A stretch of 64,000 bases of DNA from Diphasiastrum complanatum (GCA_029204225.1 CM055092.1:78996527-79060526), one strand, 5' to 3'. Shown: positions 1-13,309, numbered from the stretch's first letter. The notes: a model not told the origin generated them from the sequence alone. Numbers and translations: made by a program.

Positions 1-1125
1 AGCCATAGAGGAACCGAGAAGCAAAGCAGGGGCGACAAGAGCCCAGCTCCCAAGAAAAGCTACAAATGCAGAAGAAACCGTAGAGAGAAGACCCACACCT
101 CCACAAGAAATGGGTAACCGAGCCTGATTCCGAACTGAAAGAGTCTCCACACCATCCAAAAAACCTGGGCCCAAAAGGCGACCAGAAACAGCCATAATAG
201 AGTTGTTAAAGGAAGAGAGAAAATGCAAAAAGTCCTGAGCAGGGGGGAAAGTCCGCGGCAGATAAGAAGGACGCTGGATAAAGCAAGACGTCAAGATGCC
301 AAACGCGACCTGAGTGTCGCCCAACCGAGGAAGCAGATCTGAATGAGCAACATCCTCCTGGAGAGCCTCACCAAGGAAAACAAAACAGAAGGAAGCAGAC
401 CCAAAAGGAACACCCAGAATGCGAATGCCATCCGAAGGAGCAAGGAAACCTTGAGGAGGAACAAAGTTCGAGGGAAGACCTGCTGGAGACCACACTGAAC
501 ACTTGCGAGGTTGAATAGACAAACCAAGAGAAGCCAGCTACTCAGAGAAATGATGAAATGCGAGGAGCACCGTAAGAGCAAGACGAACATTATGAGTGTC
601 ATCAGCAACTGATTGCGCAGTTACGGTCTACGTCTTGCTGATCCATATCACAATCGGCTGCTATTGTGCATCCTCCTGAGATGCTCTTGCAGTCATCAAC
701 AACAGTATCAGCAAAAGAGGGAGCGAGTGTGAGAGGAGCTAAAGCTCGAGCTGGGCGAGAATACTCACCAACTTGCCCAAGATGTAGGGTGCGACGAAGG
801 TGACGGTGGAAAGGTGGAGTGCCTTGAGGTTGAGAGTCCTGTGAGTTGCGAGCAGCAAGTGCCTGACAACGAGCAAAGTGTTCATCATGAAGCGTTTCCC
901 AGTCTCCCGATAGAAAGCGACGAAGGAGAGCACGAGTTTCTCTATGACCAGCATCCCCACCCCTCGGAGGGAGGACTAGACACCAAAGAGAAAACTGAAG
1001 AAACAAATTCCAAGCCGCAATGTCAAAGGGGTCAATAGCCAAGCGATCAAGAGACGCATAGCAACTTGAGTTTAATGACGGAGAGCGAGAGGAATATGAA
1101 AGTAGAGCCTTGGACGAGGGAAGAC
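1..1125 (-). pseudogene. LINE-like reverse transcriptase remnant with internal deletion
   Basis: The minus strand reads as parts of a non-LTR retrotransposon polymerase. From 610 down to 1 one frame stays open except for a single TAG near 540. It begins with VADDTH, the F/YADD active-site region, and continues with LGLSIQPRKCSVWSP, the segment that normally follows it. The other piece, 1042-602, holds RRTLHLGQVGEYSRPARAL and LAPSFADTV, a block that sits upstream of the catalytic palm in this RT family. The two pieces meet directly near 605-612 in different frames, so the fingers and palm motifs normally between them are missing. The element runs off the left edge. Family placement is by motif recognition only. 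Confidence 0.6.
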
Positions 1126-2190
1126 TAGAGTAATTGGAACTGGAATATTGGGTGCTCGAAAAAAATAATCGGTGCTCAGAAAACCTTTTTTAAGTTATCA
1201 CAAAAAAATTGCCGTTTTATAAATTTTTTGATTTTTTCACAACTATCACTAATGAAAGGATATATATGCCTATATAAAACATGGTTAAAATTTTCATAAT
1301 ATCGATTTTTGAAAAATAATGCCGATTCCATTCATATGCCAATCTTCCCATGCATGGCAAATAAAAATCAAACTATTAATATATACATTATTAATAGTTA
1401 AAAGGGCACTGTATGTTTACGAGTTTTGCCAACGTGTATGCGTAGCCTCAAATGCGAAGAGGCATGCAAGGAGCTACTCCTAACATGGTCAAGGCCTACT
1501 CTCTTTATGCTACTTGACATGCCTAGATAGGAAACCAAAATTATCATCCCATGTAGGTTTATCTTGTATTTTTTGGCACCCTATGCAACCATAACCGTAC
1601 ATGATAGATGGTTGTTCATAGCATAAAGTACTAAGCTCCACGTGCCCTCAAACAAATGGTCCACTCGCGTATTTAGACACCCAATTGCACCTAAATATTA
1701 TTGTGTAGCAATGTGACTATCCCCATACACCTGGGTCTAAAAAAACGACAATGCTTTAAATGTGTGTTGCACCTAGATGACCATCCAATAGTCATGATTA
1801 AGTGAAAAATTGTGAAGTGATTGGTGGATGATAATCGGTGTTATTCTAATTTTACAATTACACATTAGCAGTTCTGTAGTTGATCTATAGATCGTTTATT
1901 CAATGGAGCATGAAGACGTAGATGGGTAATGTATGTGCAGATTTGTAGTATTTCACATTCCTCGAAAAAATCTTGGGTGCATGAAATGTTGAGTAAAACA
2001 CTTTGACGCATTCTTTGCTTGTTGAAATTTGCATATAAAATTGCAGACTATGTAGAAATAGTTTATTTCTACAATTTCTTAACAACATTCAAGAAAACAA
2101 GTTCAACAAGAAACCAAAAGTTTAAGGATTAACATTTGCATGTACTTACAAGCAAGAGATGGTGTCATGAGGAACTACGTAAAGTAATCA
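1126..2190. other. AT-rich stretch without recognised gene
   Basis: Only short open frames occur here and none resembles a known protein. No tandem repeat or inverted repeat stands out. It may be decayed repeat sequence. Confidence 0.5.
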
Positions 2191-2199
2191 CTATGCTAA

Positions 2200-2400
2200 C
2201 TTCCACATTTGTGCTTCACCTTCAATACAAATCCAAAGAAAATTAGTTAGGACTTGAATTTGCAAGTTGGGCAAACTAAGCAATGGAGCAATGTATGCAC
2301 ATCTCCAAGAATTTCCACTCTTGTCAGTCACCCATTCATCTTTCTTGGCATGGTCTTCAACAAAGTCTTTGAATGGACTCAACGGACTTGTTCATATTAC
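2200..2400 (-). repeat. Fragment of unidentified coding repeat family (copy 4)
   Basis: The minus strand encodes SPFKDFVEDHAKKDEW followed by an IAPL motif. The same block occurs at 14635-14830 on the plus strand as SPFKDFVEEQVGRDEW and again IAPL. The nucleotide match continues into both downstream flanks (TTTGTATTGAAGGTGAA). Conservation at protein level between diverged copies indicates that the family once coded for protein. I do not recognise the protein. Confidence 0.5.
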
Positions 2401-2943
2401 ATCGACCACCAGGAGATGGGTCTTGAGCAAGCTTGGCCAAGCGAGCTTTTCACCATTGCACTTTTTATTTTTCCTCTAGTATCTATCTTTCTAGCACGAT
2501 AATTATTGATCATAAACTCAATCTAGATGTCATTTTATGTTTGTTTGCAATTTTTTTGTGATGAAAAATATTGATAGGAAAAAATGAATCTAGTGATGAT
2601 TGAGTGCATTCACATAAATTAGGTAAGTAGTTATAAAGTCAATTGTTTGACACATTAAGTAATGTAAAGTGTTACAATAAACATAATTGAGAGGATTTCA
2701 ATAAACAATAAGATATTGTTATTGTGATTTTTTAACAATGAAACATTAGTATGACACATACACAAAATGAAAAAAAGTGGTACTATGATTGTTGAAACGA
2801 ATCCAAAAATGATGGAAGATAAGCAAATAAAACAAGGCCTTGTTGATTTTGAAATTGAAATATCAAAACTATCTAGACCAATCTCATAAATTTTAGTAAC
2901 ATGACTCACATCAACATGTATGTCTACTAGAGAATATTTGGAG

Positions 2944-3630
2944 TGTGAAAGATTTCAGATCCTTAAGATCCAATCTACTTGAATGATCTTTGGTTAGAAA
3001 GAGAAATACACTACCAATTTCACCAATGTAAAAGAAAGAGAAATACACTACCAATTTCACCAATGTAGAAAAATCAGCATCTACACACAATTTGAGATGC
3101 AAACACTAATAGAACTTGATCAAACTTGAATGAAATGATTATGTACTGTTGCTCTCCGTACAAAACCAGCAAGCTACTGTATTTCACACGTGTGGATCCA
3201 AAAATAGCAAATATAGATCATTCTACACATAGAATTGCAAGCAATCACCAAGATAGTGCACCAATGGATAGTATAACCCAAGAGAACCATGTATAAGCAT
3301 GAAATGAGATAGAGAAGAGAGAAGATGACTCTCTCCATGAGTTACATCCTTTTATAGCAGGTCCAAACCCTATTTGGCCACTTGGCTTTCCCACCAAAAT
3401 GCTAACCCTACCAATTTTGGGTCTAGATTCAATGTACCCAACTTATTCAAATTGAATCTACTCAAACTCGCATTCTATCTTTCCCACACTTTCAAAAAGT
3501 GTTTATTCAGATGAAATTTAGACTAATGAGCTTTGAAAAGTCAACCTCTAAGTCTAAAACAAGTTTTGGCCTCAATATGCCAAATATGGAAATATTGCAA
3601 GATGTGATGAAACTAGTTGAATCTTTCACA
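2944..3630 (-). repeat. Copia 3' LTR
   Basis: It has TG...CA ends. It matches 7709-8353 closely but carries a roughly 35-bp internal tandem duplication (GAAATACACTACCAATTTC appears twice, near 3003 and 3039), which explains its greater length. Confidence 0.9.
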
Positions 3631-4186
3631 CTCCCTCTTCAACTAGTTTTAGCATAGACTTTGATAATACTCCAAGTGAAGTCCTATGCTTCATGAACAA
3701 GTCTTTTCCCAATGCTTTGGTGAAAATATCAGCTACACATTCCCTTGAAGACACATGTTGAAGCTCCACCTCCTTTGCAATGACTCGCTCCCTCACAAAA
3801 TGATATTGTATCTCAATATGCTTGCTCCTAGCATGAAAGATAGGATTGGATGCCATTCTTTGGGCTGATTGATCGTCACAAAAGATGATTGGGCTCTCTG
3901 AAAAATCCAGCAAGTGAAGATCCTTGATCATCCTCTTGATCCATACCATCTCTTTTGTGCAATGTATAAGAGCTTTGTACTCGGCCTCACTAGATGACAA
4001 TGAGATAGTGGCTTGTTTCTTTGACATCCATGATATAGCTCCATCACCTATGAAAATACGATAATAACTAATGGATTTCCTATCCATTATATCTCCAGCA
4101 TAGTCTGAATCTGAAAATCCAAAAAGATTAGGTGATGATCCCTCATACAATATGCCAAAATCTCGAGTTCCAATGATGTACCTCAA
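3626..4186 (-). pseudogene. Copia RNase H domain remnant
   Basis: This 186-codon frame encodes the C-terminal RNase H of the Copia polyprotein. Present are SDSDYAGD (first catalytic Asp), SLSSSEAEY (catalytic Glu), FCDDQSA (second Asp), the KHIEIQYHFVRE block and ADIFTKAL. It is shifted in frame relative to the upstream 959-codon frame. Without an RT domain upstream, it cannot form the normal RT-RNase H protein. Confidence 0.85.
3631..3646 (-). promoter_or_regulatory. Copia polypurine tract
   Basis: The minus strand has GAAGAGGGAG immediately before the 3' LTR, in the position of the plus-strand primer. It also encodes the last residues of the RNase H frame. Confidence 0.75.
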
Positions 4187-7022
4187 AACTCGCTTTCCTA
4201 GCTTCCAATGCTCCTAGCATAGTTTTTGCCAATAGACTTTGATCCATCATAAGAATGATCTTCTTCCTAAGAATAGATCTCCTTTCAATGATCATGTAAT
4301 GTTCAAAGTAGAAACAACCATAATTGATATAGAGAATAGTGTCCACTTGGGATGCTTCACTATTTCTTACATCAATTTTACATGTAAAAATGTGACTAGA
4401 ACATGAAGAATCAAATAGAATGTAAATGAAATGATTCCACCATGCTTCCAACTCTGAACTCTCTGGAAAAATACAGCAAACAAACAATAAATGTGAGTGA
4501 TCAACTTTTGCTTGCATGTCTCCTCCTCCTTTGTCCTTTGTTGTCTTGTATCCACCATGATACTCCATGAATGAGCCTCCATCTTCATCTTGCCACAAGA
4601 AACCATCAAATCTTGGAAATCCATGAGTAGGTGAGTACATAAATGATGCAAATCCAGTACCGCATGACTCCATAAACCAAGTAGTTTGCACTAGTCCATC
4701 TTCAAGATCTACTTGACACAAGAAAATGACCATGAATTCACCAAAAATTGACAATCTCCAAGTATTGGCACCAAGTAGCTCAACACTTGAGAACTTAGCC
4801 ATGGATGAGTGACATAATGAACCTCCAATAGCTTCATTTCCATCAGCAAAATCAGCCAAGAATGCTAATACAAATCCAACATCAAAACAATGCTCACCAA
4901 TGTAGCTAGTTTTACCATATCTTGACAATTTGCACACATCCACATAAAATTGCTCAAACATGAGATAGAACAAGTAAAGTAAACTTGAAAAACACTTCCT
5001 TGCTGTTCCTTTGACCTTACTTGAGTCTTCAATATGCTGTAAAAACATATCCATAACACCTTTGCCAATTACCTCTCCTTTGACATAGCATTTGCATCCA
5101 AAGGTTCTTAGAAAGTTGACACTCGGCCTCCTCTTGAATAGCATCTCAAAAGGTGTCCTTCCATCCAAAATAGCACTCGGCCACCTATTGCACAAGAAAC
5201 TGGCACACAACAAAGTTTGATCCCAAAATGGTTTGTCAAGATTAGCACTTAACCTCATAGCTTTAGCACTTTCACATAAAGTCCTATTATTCCTTTCAGC
5301 CACTCCATTTTGTTGTGGAGTCCTTGATGTTGTATACTCCCTCTTGATCCCATGCTCATCACAAAAGGCCTTGAACTTGTTAGATATGTACTCACCACCA
5401 TTGTCACCTCTCAAGCACCTGATCTTTGTGGAGAATTGGTTCTCCCTTGCATTCTTGAACTTGACAAAGACATCATACACTTCATCCTTGCTCTTTAGTA
5501 GATAGATCCAACAAAATCTACTAAAATCATCAATGAATGTTACATACATCTTAGCTCCACTATTGCTAATTGAAGTAAATCCATGAATATCCGAATGTAC
5601 AAGTTGAAAAGGCTTTGTAGATCTAGAAATAGATCTAGTATAAGGTAGTCTATGTGACTTAGACAAAGCACAAGACTCACAAACATACTTGTCATTACTT
5701 AAGAAACTTGGAAGACCAATCACAACCTTCTTCCTTGCCATTACCTCCAATGACTTGAAGTTGAGGTGTCCCATCCTTTTGTGCCAAATCTCTTGAATAG
5801 AAATTTGCTCCCTTGCAACACATCCAACTTGGTTAGCAATAGCACAAGCATCAAGTTTGAACAACTTCCCTTGCCTTTTACCTTTTCCAATCAAGACATC
5901 CTTCCTTTTGATCAAACAAGAATCTCCATCAAACTCCACCTTGAGGCCCTTACTTAGCATTTGACTCACACTAAGCAAATTCTTGGTAATAGATGGAATA
6001 AACAAGACATCCTCGAAATGAACATTCCTATTTGTAGAGAGAGAAATAGGAAATGTGCCAATCCCTTTGATTGCACACTCACCATCATTGGCCGTGTAGA
6101 TCACCCTCTTGTCATCTCCATATGCCAACAAAGAAGTGAAGTACTCTTTGTGAGAGGTCATGTGTGAACTTGCTCCACTATCAATCCACCAAGGATCTAG
6201 CTCTCCATCATTAGCAAGCATACATGAAGACATCACAAAAGCATCATCATTTGCATCTTGCACATCCAAACCATCCTCATCAAGAGTAAGATTACCTTGC
6301 TTGTCTCCTTGATCTCTCTTCTTCTTGTAGCACTCACTTGCAAAGTGTCCTTTGATGCCACAATAGAAGCACTTGAGCTTTGATCTATCCTTCTTTTTGT
6401 CACTTGAAGAAGCATCCACTTGATCTTGCCCTTTAGACCACTTGCTTTTGGTTTTGCCCTTGAATTTGCCCTTTGTAAACATAGCATCCTTTTGAAGTGT
6501 CGATGTAGATCCACCTCTTGCTTGAAGCCTATATTCCTCATTGATCAAGATCTCTTGAAGATCCATCAAACTTGGCAAAGTCTTTTGAATAGCAATACTT
6601 TGAACAATGTTAGCATGAGCATCTAACAAGCCATTAAGAATCACTTGAATAAGCTCTCCTTTCTTAATGCTTTCATCTATGCAAGCTAACTCATCATTCA
6701 ATGCTTTCATTCTCAAAACAAAAGTACTTGGACTTTCTTCATTCTTTTGCAAACAAGAAAAGATTTGCTTTCTTAGAGTCAACACTCTAGAAGTAGACTT
6801 GGATTCATAAAGCTTCTTCAATGAATCCCAAGCTTCCAAAGATGATGTGCACTTATCAACTTCCTTGAGAAGTTCATTGGTAACAATCATCTTTATCATG
6901 TGTAGAGCCTTCTTGGCCCTCTTGTCATACCTCAATTGATCTTGTTGTGTTGCTGGTCTCTCCTCCAAACCTACAACAATATCCAAAACATCATTCATCT
7001 CAAGAAGTGACTCCATCCTCAC
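4143..7022 (-). pseudogene. Copia gag-protease-integrase ORF fused to unrelated segment
   Basis: This 959-codon frame starts with a Copia gag (UBN2-like; LKKLYESKSTSRVLTL and related blocks). It has a CX2CX4HX4C zinc knuckle (CFYCGIKGHFASEC), a retropepsin site WWIDSGASSHM, a GAG-pre-integrase HxxxH/CxxC module, and an integrase core with HSD, RGDNGGEY and PQQNGVAERNN. Copia similarity stops near 5073 at FGCKCYVKGE. The following residues, roughly 4203-5070, have no Copia RT motif (no YVDD) yet stay open for about 290 codons. Copia sequence resumes near 4198 in another frame. The segment's origin is unknown. It could be captured host sequence or another transposon. No start other than the 7022 ATG is needed. 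Confidence 0.8.
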
Positions 7023-7696
7023 TTTCTATAATGAATAGTTACATGAGGTAAGCCTATCATTGGCTTCCAACATGACTCAAATTGAGGTTGCCATGTAGTA
7101 ACGACCTGATCTTCTCTTTCAACCTGTTTCAATGCACAAAGCACTCCTTTGAACAACAACAAATGCTTTCAAAAGAAATCCCCAAGATTTGAAGCTATCT
7201 CACAAATTCTCTTCTAGCACTTATCCAAGCAAATCAACACATACAATCATGGAATCTTGATCAACCTATGATCTATCCTCAATCTAATGACTTGCCACTT
7301 TCTAAGATTGAAACACACTCAAATGAAGTCCAGCAACCTCACTATCTAGAGATCCAATCAAAATTAGGGTTTTGACAAAATCACAAAAAATTGACTATTC
7401 CAAATCTACATGCAAATGCTGAAAATTTGATATGCAATCTATAAGCCACCACTTAGGCTGAACCAATGATCCAAAAATTGGCCAAATCCAGCATGTAAAT
7501 TCAAAAAACGGATATGAACAAGTACATTGACCTATTTAGTGTTTTGATCTACAAAAGATCCAATCTACAAAAGATCCAATCTACAAAAGCAAGAAATCCA
7601 ATTTTGGTGTAGAATCCTCTCTAGCATGCTCTAGACTTGATATCTTCACCAAATCATTGATAGATCTGATTTCCTCCTTCATAACCTGAAACACAA

Positions 7697-7708
7697 GCTC
7701 TGATACCA
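7697..7708 (-). promoter_or_regulatory. Copia primer-binding site (tRNA-iMet)
   Basis: The minus strand reads TGGTATCAGAGC directly adjacent to the 5' LTR. This is the standard plant initiator-Met tRNA primer site and fixes the element's orientation. Confidence 0.9.
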
Positions 7709-8353
7709 TGTGAAAGATTTCAGATCCTTAAGATCCAATCTACTTGAATGATCTTTGGTTAGAAAGAAATACACTACCAATTTCAATGTAGAAAAATCAA
7801 CATCTACACACAATTTGAGATGCAAACACTAATAGAACTTGATCAAACTTGAATGAAATGATTATGTACTGTTGCTGTTCGTACAAAACCAGCAAGCTAC
7901 TGTATCTCACACGTGTGGATCCAAAAATAGCAAATATAGATCATTCTACACATAGAATTGCAAGCAATCACCAAGATAGTGCACCAATGGATAGTATAAC
8001 CCAAGAGAACCATGTATAAGCATGAAATAAGATAGAGAAGAGAGAAGATGACTCTCTCCACAAGTTACATCCTTTTATAGCAGGTCCAAACCCTATTTGG
8101 CCACTTGGCTTTCCCACCAAAATGCTAACCCTACCAATTTTGGGTCTAGATTCAATGTACCCAACTTATTCAAATTGAATCTACTCAAACTCGCATTCTA
8201 TCTTTCCCACACTTTCAAAAAGTGTTTATTCAAATGAAATTTAGACTAATGAACTTTGAAAAGTCAACCTCTAAGTCTAAAACAAGTTTTGGCCTCAATA
8301 TGCCAAATATGGAAGCATTGCAAAATGTGATGAAACTAGTTGAATCTTTCACA
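7709..8353 (-). repeat. Copia 5' LTR
   Basis: It ends immediately next to the primer-binding site and is followed by TSD tggag at 8354-8358. Confidence 0.9.
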
Positions 8354-8358
8354 TGGAG

Positions 8359-10845
8359 TAGTTCTCTCTTCTTAAGCTGAGATTGGTGCATACACATATT
8401 GTGATTAATGTCTAGTCCTAGCATGCGTAGTAGAACATAGTGAATATGCTTGCATGCAAAAATGGTTGGTTTTCTTTTTCTACGAGAAGTGATTCGATCA
8501 CCTAATAGGCCTGGTTTACTGTACATTGGTGTCTCTCCAACTGTATTGGAAACTACTTTACCTATTATCGACGGGCTCGGTGTGGCATTGGTCCTAGACG
8601 TGGCTCTATAATTAAAGAGCCTCCAAACTAGGGCCGATGTGCTTACCTTGCAAAAAAGCCTACTGCTTGGTGCTTTGGCATAGTGCATTTGCCATATCAA
8701 TAACTACAGTAACATAACGCCTAATTTGTGATTTATTACCCTCACCTGCCAACCAACTAGCATGTTTTGACTCTGTGTGGTAGAGATGTCTTTAATGTTG
8801 TTGGCTTGAATCAATGTTAAAAAATGTGATCTAACAATACATCAACTTATAAAAGACCAATTTATTTGATGATTTCATAAAAAAAAATGGAAGACCAATG
8901 CAGTTGATGGTTGTAAAAAAACAAACATGAACCAAACATCTTACCCCAACTAAAAGATGTCTCCAGTGTGCATAACATACATTCCACCAACTCAACCAAC
9001 TCCATCTAATTTTACTTTGATCTAGAGCGAGGCTTCTTTGACTTCTCCGTGAATTCTCCTTTTAAGTAAAAACTTCTGGTTCCATTTGAAAAACACAGTC
9101 TTCTGTCTGAATCAACCACCATGTCCTATTTGTGTGGCACTGATAGATTTTCATCGCAACCAAGCGGAGTGTTGCACCTAGTTCCAGTGAACAAAAAAAG
9201 TTTGAAGATACACAAAGTTATTTTATTTGAAGTTGTTACTTGTCTTTGTTGGCTATTCCTTTTTATGTTTGTTGGTCAATTGTAAAACTAGCCCTTCATT
9301 TGAAATTTGGCTTTGCTTGTGCAAGTACTCCTTTTGAAGTTTTTTGATATGTATTTGGCTCACCTTGAGCCACTGAGGGAAAATGAAATTATTGCAAGAG
9401 AATAAGAAAGAAGGTTGCCAAAAAATTTTGAGGTTAAGGAAAAAGCTCTCATTAGTTTGGAGAGTACGAGAAGACATGCAAAACAAACTGAAGATTTAGG
9501 ATGAGAAGCTTCGAGAATGAGTGCACAAGTGGAAGTCTTGAGGAGGAAAGCCACCTAATTAGGCCACGATCTTGATTTCTTTGTGAGAATTTTTTTTTTT
9601 CCTTCCTATGGCTGGTCGTGGAGCCCTCCTATGTGATTTCTTGTGAGATAAAGGCCTATCCTCCTGTGGGTGGTTGTGGACTTCTAGGAGAAAAGAGCTC
9701 TTCGAAGATTGATGACATCTTAACACCTGCTCTGCCTTCATTGAGATACAGGTTTTCGTCTCTATAAATGAACCCAACAACTTTGTAAAGCTAGATTCAA
9801 TAAGGTCAATAGGTTGTCAAGATAGTGTAGATATGAGGAATATGCCTTCTCAAAATTGGACTTGGATTTAACTCAGTTTGATTGTCCATTTTTTGGTATT
9901 TTTTTAGGTTAATTATGTTTAGGCTAACTAAGTTTGCATGCGAGCAGAAATCTTTCCATGTCACAATTTCTAATGGTTCAAAAGGTATTAAGTTTTTAAG
10001 GTTTAAAAAGTTCAAAAAGATTCATAGGTTTTTTAGTTGTTCAAAAGCAGTTGGTTTTAGTTATAAATTTCATGATTTAGGTTAGGATTATATTCTAGCT
10101 TTTCACCGATGTCATGATTTGTACACACAATGGATCACATTGTTGGTGCACTTATCGTGTGGTATCCCATTACTTACCACTCTTTCTAGGTGAGATTTTG
10201 TGTGCTTTGACTTTACATTTCATACAAATTTGGACATGACTTCATGCGAAATATTCTAGCGACAACAATTTTTTCCCAATCATCAGACATTTCTGATTGA
10301 TGCCTATGTGATGGAAGGAAGATAAGAAGGATTATCTTTTATTTCCACTGATTTTGATGTACTTTGGATTTAGGCTATATATATGCATCCAACTTGTTTA
10401 GATCCACGTCTTAATCTATGCATTATGTCTCTGAGCATTGTATTCATGATTTGTCATAAACACAGCCTGCAATTGATGACTATCTTCTCTCTTTTGTCTC
10501 TTAAATGAATATCATGCAATACTAAGTCATCGAACAAGATCTATGTTGTGTAATCCAATAAAATCCATGTTATGTGATCTAATAAGATGGAGATAAGTAG
10601 TGAAATAAGATCTACCTCTCTCACCTTATGATAGCCATTCCATGTTTAAACATTTTAAATGTCTATTTGCACATACATTGTAGAATGCTTGTAAATCTCA
10701 AGTGTTGTGTTGATACTACAGTGATTTATAATCCATTATGAGAGGAACACAAGGACCCAAAGGGAGACTTTCTAGCATAATGAATGTACTATTCTTGTTG
10801 CTAAATTGGTTTGTTGATAATCAACAAAAAACTTTTGATTGTAAG
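8359..10845. other. Decayed sequence without recognised gene
   Basis: The region holds short open frames only. A 156-codon minus frame (8230-8700) begins inside the Copia LTR junction region and resembles nothing I know. Around 9350-9540 the plus strand reads as a broken coiled-coil-like segment (HLEPLRENEIIARE, SLESTRRHAKQTEDL) with stops. This could be an upstream exon of the repeat copy that follows. Confidence 0.4.
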
Positions 10846-10879
10846 GTTTATATGATTGGCAATTACATGTGTTTTGCAG

Positions 10880-11104
10880 TCTTACAAGAAATGCGACCAT
10901 GTAAATTTACTAAATGAGATAGGTATTATTGCTGAGGGTGAAATCATACATGCATCATCAATAGAATTGTTTCACAATAGGCCACTAGTAGGGGGGGTCA
11001 TGATGCTAAAGCTACCAGTTCCAAATGAAATAGCAGAAATGTTTGTTCTTAGTGATGCTATAGGAAGCATCATTGCATGACATATTGTAATGTTGTTGAG
11101 CTAA
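10880..11104 (+). pseudogene. DUF8039-like exon of CACTA-type element
   Basis: The frame runs from an AG acceptor to about 11100, reading AEGEIIHASSIELFHNRPLV and then LPVPNEIAEMFVLSDAIGSI. The related minus-strand copy at 29518-29600 keeps SDTIESVIGWPIVIL and a stop at the equivalent place, so the ancestor probably ended here. In this copy TGG/CCT of the WPI motif is changed and a stop comes earlier. Similarity to the DUF8039 domain linked to plant En/Spm elements is by eye only. Confidence 0.4.
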
Positions 11105-13309
11105 TTATTACATAATTTTGTAGCATGCATAAAGGATAATCAAGTAACAAAACCATGTTTGGAAGAACCACATCTGTCCATAAATGTTTCCAGGCTCTAC
11201 AAGCCAACCTGCTTGTCGCACCAAGTATCGTTGCAGCAAGTGTGCACTCGGTGGCCAAATCTTCAAAAATTATCAGGGAAAAAAAATTTGGCAATTCAGG
11301 TACATGTGCATAATGTTGTTGCTAATTCACTATGATGCATGAAACTAGAGTTGTTATTCTAAACCGTGTCCATTGTCCAAGCAGAGTCCAAGATCAGTTA
11401 TTGAAGGAGATACAACTCCATAAAAAAAAAAGGAAGTCTAAAAAAACTTCATTATCATCATGAATGCAACTCGGCTGCTTTGTGTCTTGATAAAGTTGTT
11501 ACATGAACAAATATACTTGGTGGTTATCAATACACATGCTTTGTGGTGTTTGAAGAGTTTCTACACAGTGGTGGAGGATGATGAGGATGACTAGGAGGAT
11601 GAGGATGGACTCGGATGGATCTTTTTTACAACAAGGAGCTGCATCTTGATTTACCACATGAAGTCATGGAAAGATTGCAGGTAAGTATTATTTTTAAATA
11701 AATTCATCCATTATTTGTTGGGTTTCATTATCGTATCTTAATGTTATTATGTGTGTCGATGTTTAACACTCGTTTTGTAGATTGTGAGAAAGACTACCCC
11801 ACCGAATATCCCTCTATGTCGTTTGATTTTGAACACTTCCATTCGACAATGGAAGTGATTGCTACAAGCGATTGTCCAAGGAATTCTCGTTGCATGGGTA
11901 TGTCAAACAAAAAAGAAAATTCATATGCTCTATGAAGATGCCATCTTCTGGCACATTAGAGGAGTTCTAAATCCAAAAAAGACCCTTTGTAAAGATTCTT
12001 TTTATATTTTTTCTCAATTTTTTTTTCTTACACATGGACCAATTAAGGCACTCAAATTTGAAATCTACATAATGTAACTTTTTGAGACAACATTTCGATT
12101 CTACACTAAAAATGGCATAACTTTTTAGTGATAAGTCCGAATTTAGCGGAGTTTGGTGCATTGAAAAGCGCTTGACAAGCGCTTTCCAATGATTTCTTAT
12201 ATGACATACTTTTGAGCCACAATTAAGAAGATATGGCAAGTCAAAAATATTAGTGCTATAATATTTTAATAATATAAACTACATCTTGCACGAATTTTTA
12301 AGGGATCTTTTTGGAGTCCCAAACTCCCCTAATGAATGCTCTTGCAAATTTCCTCATGGGACCCTGTTTGGCACAAAATAAGCACTGATTTTGAGGAAGA
12401 ATTGAAAACGAATACCGAGTGGGTGTGTTAGAAATCATACACACAATTGCATGTTTTTTTTTCTATGTGTAGATTTCTTATTCTCTTCAAATTTCTCTGC
12501 CACTATTGCGAGACAGCCTCATGTAAAAGTTACAATCATTGAGATGAGTGACCAAAATGAGGGTGAGTTGTTGACAGTCCTTGCAAGAATGAACTAGTAA
12601 GAACTACTCTCTTGTTTGAATACATAAAATTTGTCAAGATGACTAGCAAATGTGTTACAATAGTTAACCATAATACTTCACTTCCAATAATTCAGGTTAA
12701 ATGAAACTGGGTTCATAAAGACCAAAGTCAGTGATAAAATTTGCATGATACGTGTCCTTAAACAATCTGACAAACAAAGTTTGTTAAAGCATGTGCTTGA
12801 CAAAGACAAGGGATGGATGGCAGAATAATTGAGTCTCGAGGACAAAAAAAATGGACATCGACCTTGATATGATTGTCCACTAGCCATTTTGAGCCAAGTG
12901 GTGTTCCAAACGTGTTGTTGAGATTTGTTCCGTCTGGTATCTCATTGTTTTTTATTTTTTTCACGTGGACTTGTTGCTATGGTGCTAGTTTCTTTTCTTT
13001 TTTTGACGAACTCACGGACGTGCGAGACAGAAAGGCATTGCTTCCACCAGATAATTATCAGATTAAATGGGATAAATGTTGTTGATGTCAAGCAAACTAA
13101 AGACTAGCAAGTATGCGACACTAGCCAATCTGGCCAATGAGGACCAATTTTTCAAGTAAGTGCCCATCTTGTGCGTTATTAGAAAGTTTTTACTGTATTT
13201 ATTTTTTAAACTTTTATATTTCTTGTTGTGAAGTATTGTGCTGAAAGTGGATTGTGAGCACCGGCCATGAGAAGTTACAGAAGAATGCCTCTGCAACATC
13301 ACGTGTGCA

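Larger units (their letters stand above)
2944..8353 (-). mobile_element. Copia (TNT1-94-like) LTR retrotransposon, RT replaced
   Basis: This is a structurally complete LTR element in minus orientation. LTRs of 687 bp (2944-3630) and 645 bp (7709-8353) begin TGTGAAAGATT and end with its exact inverse. The 5-bp target duplication tggag lies at 2939-2943 and 8354-8358. A primer site for initiator-Met tRNA abuts the 5' LTR, and a purine tract abuts the 3' LTR. Gag, protease, integrase and RNase H are readable, but almost all of the reverse transcriptase between integrase and RNase H is missing and replaced by about 870 bp of unrelated sequence. The element therefore cannot be autonomous. The TSD shows that it, or its RT-less form, was inserted by normal integration, or that the swap came later. 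Confidence 0.92.

Noticed and set aside
4367-4651. 94-codon second frame inside the foreign segment of the Copia element
   Set aside because: It overlaps the longer frame that is continuous with integrase and shows no recognisable domain.
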